Notes: generated by a model from the sequence alone, not told the origin. Shown: positions 41,485 to 50,744, numbered from the stretch's first letter. The stretch: 64,000 bases of DNA from Methanofastidiosum sp. (GCA_035362715.1 DAOSDU010000007.1:36896-100895), one strand, 5' to 3'. Program-made: numbers and translations.

Positions 41485-42075
41485 ATGCAAGATGATAAGG
41501 ATATTCCGGTAATTACAAAAAATTCAAAAGAGACACATAAAGTCTCGACTCCTGAAAGAAAAAATGTTCAAGGAAGAAGGGATTCGTGGCTAATAAAACA
41601 ACTTGACTACTATGAACTCAACTATGCTCAAAGCGATATAGACGAGATAAAGAAGAGAGTTTTTCTAATTCAGGAAAATATAATTCCCATACAAAGATTA
41701 CTTCTTGATTACCCTGAAAGATGGCCAAGAATTTATAGTACTTTAGAGCTGTTCAGAGAAAAGGCAAAAATAGATTGGGAAAAAAGAAACGATGAAATGG
41801 ATTATCATGTTATATCTGATAAAGAAAGAGAATACTTAAAGAAATCTTTGATGCTCACAAATCTTAAATTATCAAAGCTCAACGTTCCCTTGCCTTCTTC
41901 CATATTCAATGCAATTTATAGATTTATTGAAGATAAAGACTTTGAATATCTTTTAGATAAAAAATCGATATCATATATTTTAACACTCACAGAAAGAGAA
42001 GACCCTCCGCCAAACTGGGATAAAAAGCTTTATAGATTCTTGAGAAAATATTTTAGAAAAGAAATCATGAGATAA
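41485..42075 (+). CDS. Conserved-looking hypothetical, charged helical protein
   Basis: 196 residues, no membrane span or signal peptide. Polar N-terminus (about 40 residues) then predicted helices rich in Lys/Glu/Leu: WLIKQLDYYELNYAQSDIDE, IPIQRLLLDYPERWPRIYST, and a C-terminus ending KKLYRFLRKYFRKEIMR. Not recognised. It follows cooS by 46 bp, so could be co-transcribed, but nothing else ties it to CODH. Confidence 0.65.
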   Translation: MQDDKDIPVITKNSKETHKVSTPERKNVQGRRDSWLIKQLDYYELNYAQSDIDEIKKRVFLIQENIIPIQRLLLDYPERWPRIYSTLELFREKAKIDWEKRNDEMDYHVISDKEREYLKKSLMLTNLKLSKLNVPLPSSIFNAIYRFIEDKDFEYLLDKKSISYILTLTEREDPPPNWDKKLYRFLRKYFRKEIMR

Positions 42076-42132
42076 ATATCTTAGAAAGCGAAAGTTATTT
42101 AATCGACTGTCTTTTTTATTGGTCAGATTTAA

Positions 42133-43119
42133 ATGACCAAAAAGAATCTTAATGTTCTTGTGTTTTCTATTATTAGTTTTTTTATAGTATTATTATGGTT
42201 TATTGCGTTTCCAATCGATACCTCATTTAACGGGGGCAAGCTATTATTTGAAGGAACTTATCTTTTCTTAGTTGTAGTAATGCTATTTCATGTTCTTAAA
42301 TTGAATATCCGAACATTTACATTTGGTTGGGCAATGTTTTCTTATGGATTATTGGTGGACTTTCTAGATGAATTCACTATAGAATCTGAACTCTTCAATA
42401 CTTATCTAGAAGGAATCTTAATTTCTATTGGTCTTTTCATAGTTGTATTTGGATTTTTTAAATCTGTTACAATAGAAAAACGAGAAACAGATGAAATAAA
42501 GGATTTGAACAATACATTGAAGCTCTTAAATAAAATATTAAGGCACGATATATTAAATAATATTTCAGTGACTCTGATGTCATTAGAGATGCTAAATACT
42601 AAAGATACAAAACTCAAAGATAAGGCCATTAAAGCAATGAATAAGAGTGTAGACCTGATCAATAAGGTACGGGAATTTGAAAATGACATCTCTTCTGATA
42701 ATGATATTAGTACCTATAATCTGAAAGAGATAATTGATGAAGTAGTAAAGAATTACGATGTTAATATTAATCTCCACGGCAACTTTAAAATTAAAGTCAA
42801 GAATACATTTTCTTCAGTTATAGATAATATTATTAGAAACGCCGTTGTTCATGGAAAGGCGGATAAAATTGATATCTATTTTTCTAAAAAGGGTGATTAT
42901 GAGATAAAAATAGTAGATAATGGAAGGGGCATTCCAGACGATAATAAACAAAAGGTCTTTGATGAAAATTTCAGTTCCGGTGAAAATAAAGGTACTGGTC
43001 TTGGTCTTTACATAGTAAAAGAGCTTCTCAAAAGATCTAACGGCGAAATTAAGGTAGAAGACAATAAACCAAAGGGAACAATTTTTACAATTAGTATTAA
43101 ATCTGATAATATCAAATAG
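42133..43119 (+). CDS. Membrane histidine kinase
   Basis: 328 residues. Four short membrane spans in the first 115 residues, then a DHp domain with His138 in LRHDILNNISVTLM and a HATPase domain with N box IIRNAVVHG, G1 DNGRGIPDD and G2 GTGLGLYIVKELL. A typical archaeal kinase without PAS domain. It has a complete ATPase, unlike the PAS/H-box proteins at 7.3 and 56-58 kb. No response regulator is adjacent. Confidence 0.92.
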   Translation: MTKKNLNVLVFSIISFFIVLLWFIAFPIDTSFNGGKLLFEGTYLFLVVVMLFHVLKLNIRTFTFGWAMFSYGLLVDFLDEFTIESELFNTYLEGILISIGLFIVVFGFFKSVTIEKRETDEIKDLNNTLKLLNKILRHDILNNISVTLMSLEMLNTKDTKLKDKAIKAMNKSVDLINKVREFENDISSDNDISTYNLKEIIDEVVKNYDVNINLHGNFKIKVKNTFSSVIDNIIRNAVVHGKADKIDIYFSKKGDYEIKIVDNGRGIPDDNKQKVFDENFSSGENKGTGLGLYIVKELLKRSNGEIKVEDNKPKGTIFTISIKSDNIK

Positions 43120-43123
43120 AAGA

Positions 43124-44131
43124 TTAATCATCCATATTAATTAGCTGTATGCTGCCTTGATCATAAATCAGGTAATGGTGGAATCCTCCATTTTCTTCGG
43201 TTGTATGCAGGGGGGACCCTCCGCCCCCAGTGATTATATATCTAGTATTGTCTCTTATAGTTTGATAATACATATGAATATTACCAGAAAAAACATTACT
43301 AATCTTATTATCTTTCATGATTTGCATAAATTCTTCTCCATCTTTCATATTGTGTGATCCAGAAGGTCTTGGGTCAAAAGGAGGTACATGTAAAAAGACT
43401 AATTTATTCCCATCATATTTTAATTCATTTTCTAGAAATGATATATTCTCTTGATTTAAGGTATCCGTTGAATCGTCGAGAATAATAAATTTTGTGTCCA
43501 TATAAATAAAACTATAGAACGTCTCACCATAATATTCTTTATACAATGAGCCGTTTTGAATATCGCTATCATGATTTCCTATTACGGTATAAACAGGAGT
43601 GTCATAATATCTCATTAATTCTTCAAATTCTTCAAAATATTTCTCTTCTTCATGGATTACAAAATCACCGACATGCATTACGAAATTAACGTTTTTAGAA
43701 TCTATATCTTCCATAATCTTCTTGAAGGCTCTAGGGTATGGGTCCTTGGAACTGTCTTGTCTTGAATCACCAACAACTGCAAATCTTAATGTATTTGATT
43801 CTGGTAATTTGATAACGTAAGAGTTTCGAGAGAGAGGCGTGAGGCTTAAAATTATTTTCTCATTTGGATTAATTAATCTAGATTTGCCTTTGCTTTGGAT
43901 TATACTATCTTTTTTTATGTTTAATACTATAATCTCTATTTTTTTTGGAAGGATAGAATTGTTATTTATGCTGAGTGACATGGAAGGCGATTTAGACCAG
44001 ATTACATTATTTTCTCTAATAAATCCTCCCTTTACGTCTAATAAACCCTCTCCTAGAGTTATTGATCTGTAGCCTATTGAAACTGAAATTATAATAATTG
44101 CTAAGATTAAAAAAATTAGTATTTTCTTCAC
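43124..44131 (-). CDS. Calcineurin-like metallophosphoesterase, exported
   Basis: 335 residues. N-terminal membrane anchor or signal (ILIFLILAIIIISVSIGY), a small beta domain, then a metallophosphoesterase domain: VVGDSRQDS, HVGDFVIH, GNHDSD, LHVPPFDP and SGNIHMYYQ. These are the dinuclear-metal ligand motifs. Acts outside the membrane; substrate unknown. Convergent with the histidine kinase, 4 bp apart. Confidence 0.9.
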   Translation of the reverse strand: MKKILIFLILAIIIISVSIGYRSITLGEGLLDVKGGFIRENNVIWSKSPSMSLSINNNSILPKKIEIIVLNIKKDSIIQSKGKSRLINPNEKIILSLTPLSRNSYVIKLPESNTLRFAVVGDSRQDSSKDPYPRAFKKIMEDIDSKNVNFVMHVGDFVIHEEEKYFEEFEELMRYYDTPVYTVIGNHDSDIQNGSLYKEYYGETFYSFIYMDTKFIILDDSTDTLNQENISFLENELKYDGNKLVFLHVPPFDPRPSGSHNMKDGEEFMQIMKDNKISNVFSGNIHMYYQTIRDNTRYIITGGGGSPLHTTEENGGFHHYLIYDQGSIQLINMDD

Positions 44132-44272
44132 GATACTATTTGCGATTACATATATTAATAGTTTTCCTATGCCATTACTCTATAATTATAAATTTAATGG
44201 CCTAAGATTTACAAAAATGGATTTATACGATAGGGTTATATTGCTGAATTTGTATTAAGTTGGATAAGTACA

Positions 44273-44506
44273 TCAGTCATACTTTGAAAGTCTTCTCCTC
44301 TTAGCTTCAAAACTTTCGTTGCATGAAGTCATCACATGGTCTTTGTAATAAGTTCTAAGTTTATCTAAATCTTTTTTCTTTTCTTCAATCTGTTCCTTTA
44401 TAGACGGGTCCTGTTTTGAAAGATATTCATTTTTTAACTCGATAAGTTCCTTTTCAGCATCTTTTATTTTTTGTAAAGTATCCGATACAATATGGTCTGA
44501 TTTCAT
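44273..44506 (-). CDS. Small coiled-coil protein
   Basis: 77 residues, a Lys/Glu-rich helical hairpin (KIKDAEKELIELKNEYLSKQ, EQIEEKKKDLDKLRTYYKD) with a basic end (FEAKRRRLSKYD). Not recognised. Isolated on the minus strand with its own TATA box (around 44562-44577) and an inverted repeat over the expected start site. Confidence 0.65.
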   Translation of the reverse strand: MKSDHIVSDTLQKIKDAEKELIELKNEYLSKQDPSIKEQIEEKKKDLDKLRTYYKDHVMTSCNESFEAKRRRLSKYD

Positions 44507-44521
44507 TTTATCACTTATCTG

Positions 44522-44561
44522 CTTATTTTATTTAAAAAATATTAAAATAAGATAAAATAAG
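44522..44561. promoter_or_regulatory. Inverted and direct TAAAATAAG repeats upstream of the coiled-coil gene
   Basis: Arms CTTATTTTA (44522-44530) and TAAAATAAG (44543-44551), then a second direct copy ATAAAATAAG (44552-44561) next to a TATA-like AAATTTATATATTTT. A possible operator, but the base composition makes chance matches easier. Confidence 0.35.
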
Positions 44562-44607
44562 AAATTTATATATTTTTGGGAGAAATTTAAGGGTTCAATG
44601 TGTCAGA

Positions 44608-45297
44608 TTATCTATTATATTTCATCCATGCGTTAGCTAGTTTCATCCCAGTCTTCAATATATCATCTAGATTATCATTTGATGCTTTAGTCTTTGAACT
44701 TGTTCCTGTTGCACCCAACAGCTGGCTTAGAATGTCGTTGGATTGGCTAGATCTAGAACTTCTAGTCGATGTTTGCAATCCTGAATTCAATAGTAGATCT
44801 AGGATGTCATTTGATTGAGTATTTTTTGAACTTGTTCCAACACCCAACAGCTGGCTTAGAAGGTCATTAGATTGGCTAGATCTAGAACTTGTACCTGTCG
44901 CTGCCCCCATTAGCATACTTAGAAGATCATCCGATTGAGTATTTTTTGAACCTTGAGTAGACATTTGTAAACCTGCACTTATTAGCTCACTTAGTATATT
45001 TTCTTTTGTTACATTTGATGCCCCAAACTTCTGAATAGCCATCTGCACACCTATTTTTATTAGTTGAGCTAAGATTGCTTCTTTTAACGTTTTGGATTGG
45101 ACTACTTCTTGAGTTTGTGCTGAAGAAATAGCATTAGATGCAATATTTTTTATAATAGCTTCAATGCCAGCTTCGTTCATTATGCCAGCATCGTCTGCTG
45201 CGGCCATAATAGAAGATAGAAGTTTTTCTCCATCAAATTCCTCTTTTTTTCCATTGCTTCTAATAACGTATGTCATACACATATGGTAGGAATTCAA
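44608..45297 (-). CDS. ATP-cone protein with five ~20-residue C-terminal repeats
   Basis: 229 residues. Residues about 8-95 form an ATP-cone: YVIRSNGKKEEFDGEKLLSS, IMAAADDAGIMNEAGIEAII and VVQSKTLKEAILAQLIKIG, the nucleotide-sensing domain of ribonucleotide reductases and NrdR. Residues about 116-215 are imperfect repeats of the type TQSNDLLSQLLGxGTSSK, with the core SNDxLxxLL. A free-standing ATP-cone fused to repeats is not a layout I know. The paralogue at 45396-45671 has the cone only. A small zone upstream gives a plausible ATG start; AT-rich leader. Confidence 0.75.
   Translation of the reverse strand: MNSYHMCMTYVIRSNGKKEEFDGEKLLSSIMAAADDAGIMNEAGIEAIIKNIASNAISSAQTQEVVQSKTLKEAILAQLIKIGVQMAIQKFGASNVTKENILSELISAGLQMSTQGSKNTQSDDLLSMLMGAATGTSSRSSQSNDLLSQLLGVGTSSKNTQSNDILDLLLNSGLQTSTRSSRSSQSNDILSQLLGATGTSSKTKASNDNLDDILKTGMKLANAWMKYNR
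44650..44952 (-). repeat. Coding tandem repeats in the ATP-cone protein
   Basis: Five units of about 60 bp, visible as recurring CAACAGCTGGCTTAGAA and GATTGAGTATTTTTTGAAC stretches on the plus strand. Units 2 and 4, and units 1 and 3, are most alike, suggesting expansion as a two-unit block. They encode the SNDxLxxLL repeats. Confidence 0.75.
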
Positions 45298-45395
45298 TAC
45301 ATTTAAACTTAATGGATATATTTCTAATCACTATTTCTTAAAAAAAAATATATTTAATAGATAATACATATATATTTTAGTATTTCTAGAAATAT

Positions 45396-45671
45396 TTACT
45401 GCTTTGCTCTATCAAACTCTCTCCATGTGTCAGATATTCTCTTTTCAACTCTGTCTAAGTCTGCCAGAATCATGTCTTTCAATGTTTTTGTTTCTACTTC
45501 CTTTTTACCTCTTGAAAAGGCTATGACTGTAGCAGAAACATTTTCGATTACATCGTCTACCCATCTTCTGTTCATTAAGCCTGCTTCTCTTGCCGCAGAA
45601 ACAATCGAATCCTTTAATTTCTCTTGATCAAATCTTTCTCTTCTTCCATCTTTTTTAATAACATTTGTCAT
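45396..45671 (-). CDS. Free-standing ATP-cone protein
   Basis: 91 residues covering one ATP-cone: NVIKKDGRRERFDQEKLKDS, IVSAAREAGLMNRRWVDDVI and VETKTLKDMILADLDRVEKR. There is no zinc ribbon, so it is not NrdR, and no reductase domain. It may sense ATP/dATP and act in trans on the class II reductase at 9-11 kb, which lacks a cone; that is inference. A 14-bp palindrome TATTTCTAGAAATA (45381-45394) lies right after its stop. Confidence 0.85.
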   Translation of the reverse strand: MTNVIKKDGRRERFDQEKLKDSIVSAAREAGLMNRRWVDDVIENVSATVIAFSRGKKEVETKTLKDMILADLDRVEKRISDTWREFDRAKQ

Positions 45672-45809
45672 ACATCCATAATTAAATACTTTAAATTATT
45701 TAAATTTTACGATGTGTTAACCTCTAACAAATGAACAAAAGTAATAAATTGATTTAGGAATATTTAAATAGAATAGTTGATACATAAATTATCAAATAAG
45801 AGTGGTTAA

Positions 45810-47129
45810 ATGAAAAGAGAAGTATGGAACAGCAAGATAGGTTTTTGGCTTGCGGCCACAGGTTCTGCAATGGGGTTGGGTAATATATGGCGTTTTCCAT
45901 ATATCACTGGGGAAAATGGGGGTGCGGCTTTTGTTTTAATCTATCTAGTCATCGTTTTCACTATAGGTGTTTCAGTGATGTTAGCTGAATTTGCAATTGG
46001 CAGATCTTCAAAGCTCAATCCTGTAGGGGCATTTATGAAATTAAAAGGAGGGACTTGGCCAATTGCAGGTTGGATGGGCGTATCTGCAGGATTCATTATT
46101 CTTTCTTATTACTCAGTAATCGCTGGATGGACTATAAAATACTTCATAAGCTCATTTACAGGTTTGATATCTCCAAGCATAGATACTACAAATTATTTTC
46201 AAGAATTTATTGCAAATGGCCCCCAAGTTGTTTTATTTCAAGCAATTTTTATGATAATTACAATATATGTTGTTTACTTGGGAGTTGAAAAAGGAATTGA
46301 AACCTGGTCTAAAATTCTAATGCCCACACTTGTTTTAATCATATTATTGTTAGTAATTAGGGGAATTACATTGCCAGGGGCAGCTGCAGGGATTAACTTT
46401 TATTTAAATCCTGATTTCTCAGAGATATCTGGGAAAACTGTATTGGCAGCTCTTGGTCAAGCCTTCTTTTCTCTTTCTCTCGGTATGGGGGCAATGATAA
46501 CTTATGGGAGCTATATACCACAAAAAGTGTCTTTACCAAAGTCTGCATTTGCTGTTACATTCCTCGACATGTTAATTGCATTTCTAGCTGGATTTGTGAT
46601 ATTCCCTACTGTATTTACTTTTGGAATAGAGCCCGGGGCTGGTACAGGACTCATTTTCATAACATTACCTTCAGTATTCGGATTGATTCCAATAGGTCAA
46701 ATTTGGTCTGGCTTATTTTTCTTATTATTATTTATTGCAGCTCTAACTTCAGCAATAGGGTTACTTGAAGTTGTTGTGGCTTATTTTATAGACGAAAGAA
46801 ATTGGTCAAGAAGAAACGCATCTTTAATATTAGGTCTTGCGATATTTGTTTTAGGGATTCCTTCTGCCCTTTCAAACGGTGCAGTTCCTCTTAATATATT
46901 TGGAATGGGATTCTTGGACGCAATGGATTTTTTAGCATCTAGTATACTTTTACCTCTTGGAGGGATATTTGTTACTTTATTTGTAGGTTGGGTAATAAAA
47001 GAAACAGCAATAAAAGAAATAAATTTAGAAGGTCAATTCAGATTGGAAAAAATCTGGATTTGGATATGTAGGATTATCGCACCCATATCCATTCTTTTAA
47101 TATTCTTGGCTGGATTAGGCCTATTCTGA
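45810..47129 (+). CDS. Sodium-dependent neurotransmitter/amino-acid symporter (NSS family)
   Basis: 439 residues, about eleven membrane spans. The first helix carries the sodium/substrate motif GLGNIWRFPYITGENGGAAF, with GMGAMITYGSYIP in the helix-6 region. LeuT/TnaT-type prokaryotic transporters have this length. Imports amino acids with Na+; substrate not predictable. Monocistronic. Confidence 0.93.
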   Translation: MKREVWNSKIGFWLAATGSAMGLGNIWRFPYITGENGGAAFVLIYLVIVFTIGVSVMLAEFAIGRSSKLNPVGAFMKLKGGTWPIAGWMGVSAGFIILSYYSVIAGWTIKYFISSFTGLISPSIDTTNYFQEFIANGPQVVLFQAIFMIITIYVVYLGVEKGIETWSKILMPTLVLIILLLVIRGITLPGAAAGINFYLNPDFSEISGKTVLAALGQAFFSLSLGMGAMITYGSYIPQKVSLPKSAFAVTFLDMLIAFLAGFVIFPTVFTFGIEPGAGTGLIFITLPSVFGLIPIGQIWSGLFFLLLFIAALTSAIGLLEVVVAYFIDERNWSRRNASLILGLAIFVLGIPSALSNGAVPLNIFGMGFLDAMDFLASSILLPLGGIFVTLFVGWVIKETAIKEINLEGQFRLEKIWIWICRIIAPISILLIFLAGLGLF

Positions 47130-47149
47130 TTATATTCATTGATTTTATA

Positions 47150-47186
47150 TATTTTTGTGATTTTTTGTTTATTATTTTTTTTTATT
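47150..47186 (+). terminator. T-rich terminator after the NSS transporter
   Basis: Clusters of 5, 6 and 9 or more T residues (ATTTTTGTGATTTTTTG, then TTATTTTTTTTTATT) just downstream of the stop, typical of archaeal intrinsic termination. Confidence 0.4.
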
Positions 47187-47277
47187 AAGATATTTATAAT
47201 ATATACTGCGATTTTTTCAACATTAATAAAAATACTTATAAATTCTTTTTTTATTATTTACTGCAAGGAGGGTTATA

Positions 47278-48363
47278 ATGGAAAAAATAAAGTTGAAACA
47301 TAAATTATCTATAATAACGAGTTCTAAAAAAAGAAGTATGGCAATATCTTTAGTGGGCATTGCATTGATATTTGCATTATTTGCTTCCCCCTTATTTGCC
47401 GTACTGCCTCCCCAATATCTTTATGGGAGTATCACAGTAAATTCAAATCCAAGTGGCGCCAGTATATCTTTAGTAACTCCTGATGGAATGTATGTAGGAT
47501 CAACTCAAACAACACCTTATACTTTTACAAACATAACTCCTGGCTGGTCTACAATATCTCTCTCTTTAGGGGGATACCAAAATTGGACAACTCAGGTATA
47601 TGTAAATGCTGGAGAAAACGAATATGTTTATGGAAGCCTGACACCCACATATAATCCGAATGCCACAGGATCTATAACTGTGACTTCGCAGCCTGCCGGC
47701 GCCATAGTTCAATTAATTACTCCTGCTGGGCTATTTGTTGGCCCATCTATAAAAACACCCTATACTTTTACAAACATACCTGTAGGCATAAGTTCAGTGA
47801 CAATTTCAATGAACGGTTACCATGATTGGTCTTCTAATCTTAAAGTTCAAGCAGGTCAAAATACAAATATAAATGCAGTATTGACCCCAATTGAAAGTAA
47901 AGGTTCAATATACATCACTTCTTCGCCTACAGGGGCTACAATTGGCGTTGATGGACAGTGGTGGGGCACATATAGAACAACGCCCAATACAGTCATGGAT
48001 CTAACACCTGGCCATCATGTCGTACAGCTTTCAATGGAAGGATATCAGATGTGGTCCACAACTGTGGATGTAAGCGCTGGAGGAACAATATATGTTCAGG
48101 CTACTTTACTGCCAGAAGATATGCACGGTGCCCTTAGTATCACTTCGGATCCTTTAGGTGCAACAGTATCTATAGAAACACCACATGGGATGTATATTGG
48201 AGAAGTAATTAGAACCCCATACCTTTTAGATAGAATAGATATTGGGTACAGTACAATTACATTCTATAAAGAGGGATACGAACCATTAACAAAGAGGGTA
48301 TATGTAAAGGCAGACGGAGTAACTTACGTCGATGCAGAGCTAAAACCTATTCTTTTTAAATAA
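47278..48363 (+). CDS. Exported protein with four PEGA repeats
   Basis: 361 residues. A basic N-terminus and one hydrophobic span (MAISLVGIALIFALFASPLF) followed by four PEGA domains, each beginning with GSITVNSNPSGASI, GSITVTSQPAGAIV, GSIYITSSPTGATI and ALSITSDPLGATV and ending in a GY..W or GYEP turn. PEGA domains are surface-exposed beta sandwiches, often in S-layer or adhesion proteins. GGAGGG precedes the ATG. Monocistronic. Confidence 0.92.
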   Translation: MEKIKLKHKLSIITSSKKRSMAISLVGIALIFALFASPLFAVLPPQYLYGSITVNSNPSGASISLVTPDGMYVGSTQTTPYTFTNITPGWSTISLSLGGYQNWTTQVYVNAGENEYVYGSLTPTYNPNATGSITVTSQPAGAIVQLITPAGLFVGPSIKTPYTFTNIPVGISSVTISMNGYHDWSSNLKVQAGQNTNINAVLTPIESKGSIYITSSPTGATIGVDGQWWGTYRTTPNTVMDLTPGHHVVQLSMEGYQMWSTTVDVSAGGTIYVQATLLPEDMHGALSITSDPLGATVSIETPHGMYIGEVIRTPYLLDRIDIGYSTITFYKEGYEPLTKRVYVKADGVTYVDAELKPILFK

Positions 48364-48416
48364 AAATATATTTTTATTTTATATTCAATATATCATTTAA
48401 CTTTTTTAATAAGCTT

Positions 48417-48499
48417 CATTCTCAAGAAAAGAATGTCCCTCAAATCACAAAGATTCTCATCGGGACTATGGGGAGGCATAGATGGCTAGTCCTTTAGCC
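48417..48499. ncRNA. Candidate structured RNA or convergent terminator region
   Basis: The gap between convergent genes is richer in G+C than its surroundings and holds consecutive hairpins: CATTCT/AGAATG (48417-48435), GTCCC/GGGAC (48435-48466), CTATG/CATAG around GGGAGG (48466-48481), and GGCTA/TAGCC around GTCCTT (48484-48499). No open reading frame was seen. It could be a small RNA on either strand or only a termination structure; I cannot tell which. Confidence 0.3.
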
Positions 48500-48520
48500 G
48501 TATTACCATAATCTTAGTCT

Positions 48521-48700
48521 TTAGAGATCTCTCCACCATGCTTTTGATATACATTTATCGCATGTTGAAGTTCTTTCGTTCCAACAATCATCGCAACAAA
48601 CATCTCCACATACTAAACACGTATGTGTATGCGTCGTTTCACCGCATTTTCTACATTCTTTTTGTTCAGAAACATAAACCCATTTGCCAATAGAACTCAT
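48521..48700 (-). CDS. Small zinc-binding protein
   Basis: 59 residues from the ATG at 48700, which has AGGAG at good spacing; a GTG at 48709 is the alternative. Eight cysteines and two histidines in ECRKCGETTHTHTCLVCGD, CCDDCWNE and CDKC suggest two zinc ribbons or a B-box/FYVE-like cross-brace. Function unknown, perhaps nucleic-acid or protein binding. Confidence 0.75.
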   Translation of the reverse strand: MSSIGKWVYVSEQKECRKCGETTHTHTCLVCGDVCCDDCWNERTSTCDKCISKAWWRDL

Positions 48701-48792
48701 TTTTACCACTCCTAGATGTCCAACCGTTAATTAATTATGGGCTTTACATAACTATAAGGATTTGTAAAAAAACATGTAAAACATGTAAAAAG

Positions 48793-50379
48793 TTACGCCA
48801 AAAAAAGTTCTCTGCCCTTGTTAGTTAACTCGACAACCTTGTTTCTACCCTTAATCGAAACTATAAGATAGTTTGACGTTGTTAGAAAACTCATTCTTTT
48901 GCCAATGGTTGGTCTTGTTATATTGATCTCCCTACCTATATCTGAAAAAGTAGGCTTAACTCCAATTAAGTTCTTGTTATAAACGAATGTCAGGATTTCC
49001 AGCATATTGTCGGGGAGTTTTTCTTTTTCTACAGGGGAGATGTCTGATGTCTCCTTTTCTATAAGCTTCATTTCAACATTGCTGAATAATTCTGAGTCGG
49101 CCGAAATGATTACTGTAATACCCCTAAGGTATGCGATCTCCCTCAGGTGATGTACAAAAGATAATAATTTAATAAATCCATTTTTGGAAAGTAGATAATC
49201 CAACCTATCTATCAAAACAAAGCTTTTTCTGGGTATGTCCTCTAAGTATTTTTCAATTTCTGTAAGATCTGGAGAAAGAGAATCTCTTTTATCTTTTTCT
49301 GAAATCCATAAATAGTTGTACTTCCCTTTAATCTGTCCAATATACTCTGATTCAGCGGACCTTGTAAGGATGTACCCAGAGTACCCAACTTTCAGCAGAT
49401 CATTAAAGGCTTCAATTGAAAATAGACTTTTCGTTTCTTTTACAAGATAGATTTTTCCCGTTTCTAGATTGAACTTCATCAACTGACGTTTCATCTTTTC
49501 TTCAGTTAGCTTTCTCTCAGTTATATCCCTTACAATACTCAAGACTACAGTTTTTTTCTTAAGTTTGATAATTTTGCTGCAGATTTCAACTGAGATTGGC
49601 TTATACTCCTTTGTCACAATCTCCGTTTCAAAACAATAGTAGCTTCTCTTCTTAAGTTCCTCAAACATTTCATTTAGCATCTCAACATATTCTGGCGGAT
49701 GAATGTCGCTAGGGGACATATTTAGAAGTTCCAGTTTGTCATATCCTAAAAGGTCAGATGCAATCTGATTTGTTTCAATAAAATTCCCATCAAGTTCATG
49801 GATAAATATGGCATCACTTGCATTGTTAAAAACTGTTCTGAATTTTTGCTCGCTTTCCTTTAATGCTTGTTCTGAGTATTTTCTTTCTATTATGTGGCCC
49901 AATTTTTCTACTATGGCAAGAATTAATTTTCTTTCGGCCATTAGAAAAGGGCCTTCTTCAAGGTTTGGTTTTTCTTCAAGATAAAAAACTTCAAGTTTTC
50001 CAATATTATTTTTATAATAGTTTATTGGAGCATCCAACTTCCACTTTGTTTCTCTAAAATTCGTTGATTTAAATTCTTGGCCATCCAGATTAATCCTCGC
50101 ACATGCTATTTCCGGATATTTCAAACCAAGAGGTATTTTTTCTACGATTTTTTGGAATAATTCCTCGAGAGGCATATTTGGTTCTTCATTTATCTTTGAG
50201 ATGTCGTATAGGCAATTTAGTTCTTTTACCCGCTCTTTTAAGTTGTTAAGAAGATTATCCTTTTCTTCTTCAAGCTCCTCTAATCTATTTTTTATTTTTT
50301 CAAGGTCAGCCACCTTCGAGCGCTGTACTCTTAGCTCTTCAATAAGCTCTTCTTTTGATTTGTCTTTCTCTCGTTTCAA
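48793..50379 (-). CDS. Coiled coil-GAF-PAS-DUF835-winged-helix sensor/regulator
   Basis: 528 residues. N-terminal coiled coil (EELIEELRVQRSKVADLEKI), a GAF-like domain (about 75-165), a PAS domain (about 168-285: FRTVFNNASDAIFIHELDGN ... SIVRDITERKL), a DUF835 domain (about 305-430: GKIYLVKETKSLFSIEAFND, FVLIDRLDYLLSKNG) and a C-terminal winged helix (about 455-528: GVKPTFSDIGREINITRPTI). DUF835 is an archaeal ATPase-like signalling domain of unknown ligand. The winged helix makes this a one-component regulator. No kinase or receiver domain. Confidence 0.85.
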   Translation of the reverse strand: MKREKDKSKEELIEELRVQRSKVADLEKIKNRLEELEEEKDNLLNNLKERVKELNCLYDISKINEEPNMPLEELFQKIVEKIPLGLKYPEIACARINLDGQEFKSTNFRETKWKLDAPINYYKNNIGKLEVFYLEEKPNLEEGPFLMAERKLILAIVEKLGHIIERKYSEQALKESEQKFRTVFNNASDAIFIHELDGNFIETNQIASDLLGYDKLELLNMSPSDIHPPEYVEMLNEMFEELKKRSYYCFETEIVTKEYKPISVEICSKIIKLKKKTVVLSIVRDITERKLTEEKMKRQLMKFNLETGKIYLVKETKSLFSIEAFNDLLKVGYSGYILTRSAESEYIGQIKGKYNYLWISEKDKRDSLSPDLTEIEKYLEDIPRKSFVLIDRLDYLLSKNGFIKLLSFVHHLREIAYLRGITVIISADSELFSNVEMKLIEKETSDISPVEKEKLPDNMLEILTFVYNKNLIGVKPTFSDIGREINITRPTIGKRMSFLTTSNYLIVSIKGRNKVVELTNKGRELFLA

Positions 50380-50537
50380 TCTATCACTTCAGTATTAATG
50401 GCCGAAATCCATCTCTGTTTTTTCTGTTTCGCATTAAATATGCCAACTACTTTAAAAGGATTTATATTAGAGAATAAAATAAAATTTAGTACAAATACGT
50501 TAAGATAAAAATTAAAAAGTTAGTTATTTTTATATTG

Positions 50538-50742
50538 AAGGAGTATTCCTATCGCATACACATAAGGGGCTACTAAAATAGAAAATCATTATTACTTTGA
50601 TAAGAGCGACCCTAAAGATCTAGAAGAAGTTTCAATACTGCAATAAACTCTAAAAGAAGGAACTGAATTTCAATTAATAGAATTTGAGTTAAATGGAAAA
50701 AAAGTAATTACTTATTGTGAAATCACTGTGATAGAAGATTGA
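50538..50742 (+). pseudogene. Degraded small gene
   Basis: AAGGAG (50538-50543) is followed at proper spacing by ATC (50551) in place of ATG, a stop at codon 5 and, in the same frame, a clearly protein-like stretch: ENHYYFDKSDPKDLEEVSIL, an internal TAA (50644-50646) and TLKEGTEFQLIEFELNGKKV up to ITVIED. About 63 residues would be restored. The 365-bp gap that holds it contains nothing else I can identify. Family not recognised. Confidence 0.45.
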
Positions 50743-50744
50743 AA

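Noticed and set aside
44650..44952. Tandem repeats as a CRISPR array
   Set aside because: The repeats are in frame and encode SNDxLxxLL units of an ATP-cone protein; spacing and variation do not fit a repeat-spacer array.
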